From Tepidamorphus gemmatus (GTDB lineage Bacteria > Pseudomonadota > Alphaproteobacteria > Rhizobiales > Tepidamorphaceae), in the NCBI RefSeq assembly GCF_004346195.1, contig NZ_SMAK01000001.1:248001-312000 (forward strand): a stretch of 64,000 nucleotides of DNA, read 5' to 3'. Position 1 is the stretch's first letter. Each line of letters opens with the position of its first letter. The translations under genes were made by a program, and so were the position numbers. Below the pieces are notes generated by a model, which was given only the letters and a program-made list of their open reading frames with translations, was not told the origin of the DNA and searched no databases. This document shows positions 17,208 to 23,883 of this stretch, piece after piece.

Positions 17208-19493
17208 TCAGATCGCCGACGCTTCCGCCGCCGAAGCCTTGAGGCGCGCTGCGAATGTCTCGACGGTTTCGGGCCGGGCCAGCAGAAACCCCTGGACAAG
17301 CGCGCACCCGGATCTTGCGAGCGCCTCGAGCTGCGCCGGCGTCTCAACGCCCTTGGCCACGACCTGAACGCCCAGTTCGCCGCCGAGCCGGATGACGGTG
17401 CGGATGATGGCGAGCGTCTGGGGATCGCGGTCGATGCCGTCGACGAAGCTCCGATCGATCCTGATGAAATCGATGGGAAGGTCGCGCAGGAGCGCCACGG
17501 AGGTCTGCCCAACGCCGAAGTCGTCGATCGCGGTACCGATCTCACGGGCCCGCAGTTCGGCGAAGATCGCCCGCAGCCGCTGCGGATCGCGGACCGCGAC
17601 ACCTTCGGTGATCTCGATCACCAGGCGGTTCCGCAGCACGGGGTATCGCGCCAGCAGGCGGTCTATGCCGTCGAGGTAGTCGCGGCTGTCGATGGTGATC
17701 GGCGAGGTGTTGACCATCACCCGCGGCACCGCCAGATCCGCGCCAGTCCAGCGGGTCAGGATTTCGCCGACCCTCGCGATCACCCACATGTCGATGCGCG
17801 CGATCAGGCCGCGGCGCTCGGCGACGGGGATGAACTCGGACGGGGGAATGTCGCGGCGGGTGCGCAGGTTGCGCCATCTGAGCAGTGCCTCGGCCGCGAC
17901 AATTCGCTGCCCCGCACTTGCAAACAGCGGCTGCAGCGCCAGTTCGAACTCGTCTCCGGCGATCGCCCGGTTGATGTCGAGCGCAAGGACGCGCTCGTCG
18001 AGATCGCGCTCGGCGAGGGCCCGCGTGAAGAAGGCATAGCCGCGCCCGCCGGCGTTCTTGACCGAATAGAGAGCGAGGTCGGCATAGCGCAGCGCCGTCT
18101 CTGCGTCGGTCGTGTCGCGGGGCAGCCCGGCGATGCCGATGCTGATCCACACATGCACCTCGGTGGTGCCGATGTTGAACGGCTGTTCGATGGCGGCAAG
18201 GATGGCCTCGGCAAGCAACGTCACCTCGACGACTGCGAGGCCGGACGCAACGATCGCGAACTCGTCGCCGCCGAGCCGGTAGAGCTGGCAGCCATCGGGG
18301 CGCAACGCGTCGATCCGCTGGACCAGCTGCCTCAGCACCGTGTCGCCGGCGGCATGGCCGTACTGGTCGTTGATCGGCTTGAAGCCGTCGAGATCCATTG
18401 CCATCAGCCAGCAGGGCTTGCCGTCGGACGCCGTCCGCTCCGCCGTCTCGATCGCGTCGACGAACGCGGCACGATTGCGTGCGCCGGTCAGCAGGTCGCG
18501 GCGGGCGAGGAAGTCGATCCGGCGTTCGGCTTCCTTGAGCTGGGTGACGTCGATGAAGGTCAGGATCGTCTCGCCGGCGGCCGTGAGGGGGCCCGACGTT
18601 TCGGATGTCCTGACCAGCACATGGCAGGCCCGGCCGTCGCTGCCGGAGATCGTCAGGTTGCCGAGCCCGTCGTCGAGCCGCTGGCGGTCGAACGGGCCGA
18701 AGCCCTGCACCCGTTCGGAAATGAAGCTGCGCGCATCGACACCAACGAGGGCGGTCACGTCATCGAGCCCGAACAGTTCCAGGAGCTTGCCGTTGACGAA
18801 CAGGGTCCTGCCGTTACCGTCGAAGTGCCAGATGCCCACCGGCAGCGTCTCGGCGACACTGCGGAACCGCGCCCGCTCGCGTTCGGCCGCCGCGTTGGCT
18901 TCATGCAGGGCGGTCACGTCTATGGCGACGCCGACATTGGCGCCGCTGACGGTGCGGATCTTCTGTACCCGCAGCCAACGCCCGTTCGGGTAGAGACGGT
19001 CGGACGCCTCGCCCGTCGCCTCATGGTGGCGGCGCAACCGCTCACGCAGCTCGCGCTCGAGCTCTTCGCCGGACATCGTCGTTTCGAGCGTCGCGCGGAC
19101 GAGTTCGGCGTAGCGGATCGGAGCCTTGAGCTTCGCGAAGGCGCCGGCGTGGGCGTCCTGATAGGACTTGTTGCACGCGATCAGTCGGTCCTTTTCGTCG
19201 TAAAGCGCGAAGGCGGACGGCGTGCTCTCGATCGCCTCCCGGAAGAAGCGCACGAGACGGGACCGGTAGAGGTTGGTCGGCAGGTAGACGAGCATGCCGA
19301 CGACCACCAGCGTCGCCAGCACCAGCGCCGCGCCGGGTGGGATCGCATGACCGAGCGCGATGACGAGCAGCAGGCAGGCGACCGCCAGCGCGACCGTCAT
19401 GAACAATGCGTCGGCAATCGACAGTTGGCGCGCCGCGCCATAGACGCCCATGACGGCGTCGGCTACAGGGCGCAACCAGTGATATCTGCCCAT
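17208..19493 (-). CDS. PAS-GGDEF-EAL protein, EAL site altered
   Basis: A 761-residue inner-membrane cyclic-di-GMP protein. Two membrane helices (about 28-85) precede two PAS-like domains (about 90-330), a GGDEF domain with intact RLGGDEF, and an EAL domain. The EAL domain keeps EALLRW, VNTSP, EITEG and DDFGVG but has Arg in IRID where PDE enzymes have Lys, and Lys in VAKGVET where the general base Glu is expected. Diguanylate cyclase activity is plausible, phosphodiesterase activity doubtful. I chose the ATG at 19493 because GGAGG sits eight bases upstream; the ATG at 19526 has no ribosome site. A CtrA-type box lies just upstream. Confidence 0.88.
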   Translation of the reverse strand: MGRYHWLRPVADAVMGVYGAARQLSIADALFMTVALAVACLLLVIALGHAIPPGAALVLATLVVVGMLVYLPTNLYRSRLVRFFREAIESTPSAFALYDEKDRLIACNKSYQDAHAGAFAKLKAPIRYAELVRATLETTMSGEELERELRERLRRHHEATGEASDRLYPNGRWLRVQKIRTVSGANVGVAIDVTALHEANAAAERERARFRSVAETLPVGIWHFDGNGRTLFVNGKLLELFGLDDVTALVGVDARSFISERVQGFGPFDRQRLDDGLGNLTISGSDGRACHVLVRTSETSGPLTAAGETILTFIDVTQLKEAERRIDFLARRDLLTGARNRAAFVDAIETAERTASDGKPCWLMAMDLDGFKPINDQYGHAAGDTVLRQLVQRIDALRPDGCQLYRLGGDEFAIVASGLAVVEVTLLAEAILAAIEQPFNIGTTEVHVWISIGIAGLPRDTTDAETALRYADLALYSVKNAGGRGYAFFTRALAERDLDERVLALDINRAIAGDEFELALQPLFASAGQRIVAAEALLRWRNLRTRRDIPPSEFIPVAERRGLIARIDMWVIARVGEILTRWTGADLAVPRVMVNTSPITIDSRDYLDGIDRLLARYPVLRNRLVIEITEGVAVRDPQRLRAIFAELRAREIGTAIDDFGVGQTSVALLRDLPIDFIRIDRSFVDGIDRDPQTLAIIRTVIRLGGELGVQVVAKGVETPAQLEALARSGCALVQGFLLARPETVETFAARLKASAAEASAI

Positions 19494-19548
19494 TCGGCCT
19501 GCCTCCGCCGGGCCGGCTTGAACCATCGGCAGGTATGACAGACCGCGC

Positions 19549-19563
19549 CTTAGATTGGCTTAA
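19549..19563. promoter_or_regulatory. Candidate CtrA box (CTTA-N7-TTAA)
   Basis: CTTA-GATTGGC-TTAA lies 56 bases upstream of the chosen start of the GGDEF/EAL gene, with a further GTTAAC half-site at 19572-19577. If functional it places this c-di-GMP gene under CtrA. Confidence 0.4.
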
Positions 19564-19621
19564 GCGGCGTAGTTAACGATTTGCCTCGCGCGGTCGCGAT
19601 CGCCGGCCACGGGTGTGCCGA

Positions 19622-20320
19622 TCAGACGGGCTGGTCCGGAAAGGCCAGTTCGTGCCGGTTCCGCCATTCCGGCCCGACATAATTGATGATCAGCGAACGC
19701 CGGATGCCGGGAATCGGCCGCTTTTCGAAACCGTGCCACGTGTTGCTGGCAGGCACGAACACCATTGACTGGTTGAAGGCTGCCGGCGAGCTGCCGACAT
19801 GGGTGTGTCCGGGATCATCCTCGTAGATGTCCGTGCCGAGCGTTTCGGCACCGGGCAGGTCGATCAGGTAGTGCAGGAAGGTGATGCGCTTGGGGCCGAT
19901 GTCGGTGTGCGGCTCGAGCCAGAAGCCGTCGCGGTCCTGGGCGTACTCGATGCGCAGCGAGGAGCCGGCAAGATTGGCGCCGGTTACCTCGGCGATCGCC
20001 GCGACCGTTTCGGGATGCTGCAGCGCCTCGGCAATGGCCGCGCACAGGGGATGGGCGGCCTGGTTCTCCTGCGAGAAGAAGATGCGCGTCGAATTATGGG
20101 TATCGCGCTTGCCGCCGGTATCGTCGATGATGGGCGCTGGAAACGGCAGCCGCGCCACGGCACGGGCGGTCGGTTCCGGCATCGTGTCGGTCAGCACCCA
20201 GTGACGGTAGGGGGTCAGACGTCGATCGGAGTCCCTGAAGGATCTGATGATAGAAGCGCGGATTTCCTCGGCCGAGTTCGGGGCCGCCACGGCGATGCTC
20301 TGGGCGCTCGAATAGTTCAT
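19622..20320 (-). CDS. 2-oxoglutarate/Fe(II)-dependent oxygenase-like protein
   Basis: A 232-residue protein with the double-stranded beta-helix signature of Fe(II)/2-oxoglutarate oxygenases: His-x-Asp in EPHTDIG and a distal His in NTWHGFE, followed about ten residues later by the Arg of RRSLIINYV that would bind 2-oxoglutarate. It resembles small 2OG-Fe(II) proteins found near sugar or amino-acid modification genes, but here its neighbours are unrelated. The substrate is unknown. It stands alone on the minus strand between the GGDEF/EAL gene and tRNA-Glu. Confidence 0.75.
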   Translation of the reverse strand: MNYSSAQSIAVAAPNSAEEIRASIIRSFRDSDRRLTPYRHWVLTDTMPEPTARAVARLPFPAPIIDDTGGKRDTHNSTRIFFSQENQAAHPLCAAIAEALQHPETVAAIAEVTGANLAGSSLRIEYAQDRDGFWLEPHTDIGPKRITFLHYLIDLPGAETLGTDIYEDDPGHTHVGSSPAAFNQSMVFVPASNTWHGFEKRPIPGIRRSLIINYVGPEWRNRHELAFPDQPV

Positions 20321-20412
20321 GTCGTGCTTTCCGGTGTCGTGATGAACATGCGGGGCGGCGCCGGACCCTGGCGGCGGCTGGGAATGGCCCGCACCGAATT
20401 TCTCGGTTTCGC

Positions 20413-20488
20413 TGGCGCCCCCTAGGGGACTCGAACCCCTGTTTCCGCCGTGAGAGGGCGGCGTCCTGGACCGCTAGACGAAGGGGGC
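20413..20488 (-). tRNA. tRNA-Glu (anticodon CTC)
   Basis: A complete 76-base tRNA. The acceptor stem GCCCCCT pairs with AGGGGGC, the anticodon loop contains CTC, the T-arm carries GGTTCGAGTCC, and the CCA end is encoded. This reads the GAG codon, the major Glu codon in GC-rich genomes. A sigma-70-like promoter sits upstream. Confidence 0.97.
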
Positions 20489-20516
20489 GACGCTCGCGAC
20501 GATCGCGTGGTGGCAC

Positions 20517-20545
20517 GATATAGACCGGAAGCGAGGGGCCCGCAA
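20517..20545 (-). promoter_or_regulatory. Sigma-70-type promoter for tRNA-Glu
   Basis: On the minus strand TTGCGG (20540-20545), 17 bases and TATATC (20517-20522) give a near-consensus -35/-10 pair. The predicted transcription start is about 20 bases before the tRNA 5' end. Confidence 0.6.
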
Positions 20546-20629
20546 GGGCGGTGGTGCGCCGAAGGGATAGCCCTGCCGGGTCCACCGACGGTCCGCGGGT
20601 AGCCGGACGTGGTCGCCGGCCGCCGAAGG

Positions 20630-21004
20630 CTATTCGCCGGAGATAACGTTGAGGATCCGCCCCGACCTGAGATCGACCACGACGACGGCAAGTCCCTCCG
20701 GGCGCTTCAGGACGAGTGCGAGGCGGTTGCCATCGGCCCATGTCGACACCACCTCGCTGTCGGCACCGAACAGCTGTGCCACGTCGACCGGCAGCACCGT
20801 CGCTACCGTGGCCGGCTCGGGCGCGGGGCCTGCCGAAATGCGACCTATGATGGTGACGAGCACCACCACCAGACCGACGACGATGAGGGCGCCCATGCCT
20901 GCCACCGCGATCTTCAGGAAGCGCACATTCCTTTGAGACCACATTGGTGGCAGATCGGACAGGTTGCCGGCGGGATCGGAAGTGGTGGGATCGGGAGACG
21001 GCAT
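20630..21004 (-). CDS. Small single-span membrane protein (DUF6476-like)
   Basis: A 124-residue protein with a proline-rich N-terminus, one strong membrane helix (about residues 33-56) and a C-terminal beta-rich domain containing LALVLKRPEGLAVVVVDLRSGRI-type strands. Small proteins of this shape next to RluA-type synthase genes are conserved in Alphaproteobacteria, and I associate them tentatively with DUF6476. The annotated ATG at 21004 shares the CATG at 21002-21005 with the start codon of the divergent pseudouridine synthase gene; a start at 20944 (MWSQRNVRF) would avoid this. Function unknown. Confidence 0.7.
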   Translation of the reverse strand: MPSPDPTTSDPAGNLSDLPPMWSQRNVRFLKIAVAGMGALIVVGLVVVLVTIIGRISAGPAPEPATVATVLPVDVAQLFGADSEVVSTWADGNRLALVLKRPEGLAVVVVDLRSGRILNVISGE

Positions 21005-22001
21005 GGCTCAGGATGTTGAGGAAATCTCGCTGAGGGTTCCGGACTCAAGATCCGGCGATCGGATCGACCGGGTGCTCGCCGGGCTCGTCGCCGACATGAG
21101 CAGGGCGCGCCTCCAGACACTGATCAGGGACGGGCAGGTTTCCGTCGGCGGGCGGACGATAGTCGAGCCCAGATACAGGGTCAACGCGGGTGACCTCGTC
21201 CATCTGCGCATCCCCCCGACGCAGCCGGCAATCCTGCAGCCGGAGCCGATCGCCCTCGAGATCGTCCACGAGGATGCCGATCTCATCGTGATCAGCAAGC
21301 CGGCGGGACTGACCGTGCATCCCGGCGCCGGCACGCCATCCGGGACGCTGGTCAATGCGCTGTTGCACCACTGCGCCGGCAGCCTGTCCGGCATCGGCGG
21401 GATCGAGCGGCCCGGTATCGTCCATCGGCTCGACAAGGATACTTCCGGCCTGATGGTGGTCGCCAAGACGGATGCGGCGCACCGCCATCTGTCGGCGCAG
21501 TTCGCCGACCACGGCCGCACGGGCGACCTCGAGCGCGGCTATCTGGCGATCATCTGGGGCGCGCCGGAGAGGCGACGCGGTACCATCGACGCGCCGCTCG
21601 CGCGCTCGCCGCAGAACCCGGAGAAGATGGCCGTGCGGCGCGGCGGGCGCGAAGCGATCACCCATTTCGAGGTCCTCGACACATACTCCGACCCGGAGGG
21701 GCGGCCGCTGGCGAGCCTGATCGAATGTCGACTGGAAACGGGCCGCACCCACCAGATCAGGGTACATCTGGCCCATATCGGCCATCCGCTGCTCGGAGAC
21801 CCGGTGTATGGCGGCGGCTTCCGGTCCAAGGAGCGGTTGATGAGCGAGCGCCAGCGGCAGGCACTGGCGGGTCTTGGACGGCAGGCCCTGCATGCCTATC
21901 TATTGGCGTTGAGGCATCCGTCGCGCGACGAGATCCTGCGTTTCGAGAGCGACCTGCCCGGCGAGATGCGGTCCCTGGTCGACGCGCTGACGGAAACTTG
22001 A
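21003..22001 (+). CDS. RluA/RluD-family 23S rRNA pseudouridine synthase
   Basis: A 332-residue pseudouridine synthase. An S4 RNA-binding domain (about 17-75) precedes the catalytic domain with the signature HRLDKDTSGLMV, where Asp144 is the catalytic aspartate, and the GRTHQIRVHLAHIGHPLLGDPVYG segment. Length and domain order match RluD, which modifies helix 69 of 23S rRNA, but RluC-type specificity cannot be excluded. The ATG at 21003 is preceded by GGGAGA. It is followed 130 bases later by rpoH. Confidence 0.92.
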   Translation: MAQDVEEISLRVPDSRSGDRIDRVLAGLVADMSRARLQTLIRDGQVSVGGRTIVEPRYRVNAGDLVHLRIPPTQPAILQPEPIALEIVHEDADLIVISKPAGLTVHPGAGTPSGTLVNALLHHCAGSLSGIGGIERPGIVHRLDKDTSGLMVVAKTDAAHRHLSAQFADHGRTGDLERGYLAIIWGAPERRRGTIDAPLARSPQNPEKMAVRRGGREAITHFEVLDTYSDPEGRPLASLIECRLETGRTHQIRVHLAHIGHPLLGDPVYGGGFRSKERLMSERQRQALAGLGRQALHAYLLALRHPSRDEILRFESDLPGEMRSLVDALTET

Positions 22002-22130
22002 GGGCCGGGGGACGTTTTTCAGACATAATCGGCGTCTCGAATGATGGCCCTGTGGACCTGATTCCATGGGACCTGCGGAGCTTGCCGCCCGGATCGGGGG
22101 CCGACCGCAGGGGCCGCACGAGGAGGAATG

Positions 22131-23021
22131 ATGGCCAATATCGCACTTCCCGCAGTTTCCGCGGAGGGCGGGCTTTCCAGGTATCTGGAGGAAATCCGCC
22201 GCTTCCCGATGCTGGAGCCCGACGAGGAGTTCATGCTCGCCAAGCGCTGGCGCGAGCATGGCGACCGCGAGGCGGCGCATCGGCTCGTGACCAGTCACCT
22301 CAGGCTGGTCGCCAAGATCGCCATGGGCTATCGCGGCTACGGTCTGCCGATCGGCGAGATCGTGTCGGAGGGCAACGTCGGCCTGATGCAGGCCGTCAAG
22401 CGCTTCGATCCCGACAAGGGCTTCCGCCTCGCCACCTATGCGATGTGGTGGATCCGCGCCGCGATCCAGGAGTACATCCTGCGCTCCTGGAGCCTGGTGA
22501 AGATGGGCACCACGGCGAACCAGAAGAAGCTGTTCTTCAACCTCCGCAAGGTGAAGGGCCAGATCGCGGCCGTTGACGAGGGCGACCTGCGGCCCGACCA
22601 GGTGTCGGAGATCGCGACCCGCCTTGGCGTCACCGAGGAGGACGTGGTGTCGATGAACCGCCGTCTGTCGGGTGACGCCTCGTTGAACTCGCCGGTGCGC
22701 GCCGACGGTGACACCACCAGCGAATGGCAGGACTGGCTGGTCGACGAGGCCGCGAACCAGGAGTCCGAGCTCGTCAGGTCGGAGGAACTCGACAACCGCA
22801 AGCGGATGCTGGCCGAGGCCATGAATGTCCTGAACGAGCGCGAGCGCCGGATCTTCACTGCGCGCCGTCTCGAGGAGGAGCCGCTGACGCTCGAGCAGCT
22901 GTCCGAGGAGTTCGGCGTCTCGCGCGAGCGTGTCCGCCAGATCGAGGTGAGGGCCTTCGAGAAGGTCCAGCGCGCGGTTACCCAGGCCGCCCGCAAGCTG
23001 GAGGCCGGTGCATCGGCCTGA
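22131..23021 (+). CDS. rpoH: RNA polymerase sigma-32 factor RpoH
   Basis: A 296-residue alternative sigma factor for heat-shock genes. The region 2 core (YRGYGLPIGEIVSEGNVGLM, FRLATYAMWWIRAAIQEY), the RpoH-box-like WSLVKMGTTANQKKLFFNLR and the region 4 helix-turn-helix (LEQLSEEFGVSRERVRQIE) are all present. AGGAGG at 22121-22126 favours the second of two adjacent ATGs (22131). The RluD-type gene next to rpoH is a common alphaproteobacterial order. Many Alphaproteobacteria have two RpoH paralogues, and which one this is cannot be said. Confidence 0.96.
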   Translation: MANIALPAVSAEGGLSRYLEEIRRFPMLEPDEEFMLAKRWREHGDREAAHRLVTSHLRLVAKIAMGYRGYGLPIGEIVSEGNVGLMQAVKRFDPDKGFRLATYAMWWIRAAIQEYILRSWSLVKMGTTANQKKLFFNLRKVKGQIAAVDEGDLRPDQVSEIATRLGVTEEDVVSMNRRLSGDASLNSPVRADGDTTSEWQDWLVDEAANQESELVRSEELDNRKRMLAEAMNVLNERERRIFTARRLEEEPLTLEQLSEEFGVSRERVRQIEVRAFEKVQRAVTQAARKLEAGASA

Positions 23022-23076
23022 CCCATGCGGTGGATGCCGGTTGGCAGTGCGGGCGAATCCGCCCGCCGCCGGACTC

Positions 23077-23883
23077 TCAGACCAGCACCTTGTGGCGCGC
23101 CACGGGAATGCCGGCGCGCACCCGGGCGAGATAATCGAAATCGAGCCGGGCCGCACACCAGCCGATCACGTCGGAACACTCGGCGATCTTGGCACCCCAA
23201 GGATCCACCACCATCGAGTGCCCATAGCACTGGCGGCGACCGCCGTCGTGCGAAAACACCTGGCCGCAGGCGACGACATAGCTCTGGGTCTCGATGGCGC
23301 GGGCGCGCAGCAGGATCTCCCAGTGGTCCTTGCCGGTCTGCAACGTGAACGCGGCGGGCACCATCATGACCTGAGCTCCTGCGGCGGCGAGCTTCTGATA
23401 CAGCTCGGGGAAGCGCAGGTCGTAGCAGATCGAACAGCCGATCCTGACCCCCTCGCAGTCGTAGGTGACGATCTCGCTGCCGCCGCGCATCGTGTCGGAT
23501 TCGCGGTAGGTCATGCCGCCGGGAACTTCAACGTCGAAGAGGTGGATCTTGCGGTAGCGGGCGACCTCGTTGCCGGCCCGGTCGAACACGACGGTGGTGT
23601 TGTAGCTCTTCTCGCCGGCAGCCTCGGCCATGCTGCCGGCGTGGATCCAGATGCCGTGCCGGCGCGCCTGCTCCTGCATGGCGCGGTAGGCCTCCCCGTC
23701 CGGAAAGGTCTCGGCATTGGCGCGGCGGCTCTCGGCATTGCCGCCCATGTAGGCGAAGGTTTCCGGCAGCAGCACGAGGTCCGGCCGATCGTGCCTGACC
23801 GCCTGCTCGATCAGGGAGATCGCCTGGGCGATGTTGGCGGCCTTGTCGTCCTGGCTGTTCATCTGCAGCGACGCGACCTTCAT
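23077..23883 (-). CDS. Carbon-nitrogen hydrolase (Nit1-like amidase)
   Basis: A 268-residue nitrilase-superfamily amidase. The catalytic triad is visible as Glu41 (LLPETF), Lys112 (YRKIHLFD) and Cys153 (SICYDLRFPE). The KIHLFDVEVPGG and CYDLRFPEL context is that of Nit1/deaminated-glutathione amidase, a metabolite-repair enzyme; in Alphaproteobacteria such proteins often sit near grxC, unlike here. The start overlaps the mprF stop by four bases, so it is translated with mprF, an unusual pairing. Confidence 0.88.
   Translation of the reverse strand: MKVASLQMNSQDDKAANIAQAISLIEQAVRHDRPDLVLLPETFAYMGGNAESRRANAETFPDGEAYRAMQEQARRHGIWIHAGSMAEAAGEKSYNTTVVFDRAGNEVARYRKIHLFDVEVPGGMTYRESDTMRGGSEIVTYDCEGVRIGCSICYDLRFPELYQKLAAAGAQVMMVPAAFTLQTGKDHWEILLRARAIETQSYVVACGQVFSHDGGRRQCYGHSMVVDPWGAKIAECSDVIGWCAARLDFDYLARVRAGIPVARHKVLV

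Noticed and set aside
18153-19538. Plus-strand ORF opposite the GGDEF/EAL gene
   Set aside because: Antisense shadow; the opposite frame carries GGDEF and EAL motifs.
21998-22029. TTGAGG...CATAAT promoter for rpoH
   Set aside because: The spacing of 20 bases is too long for a sigma-70 promoter and no sigma-32 consensus was found.
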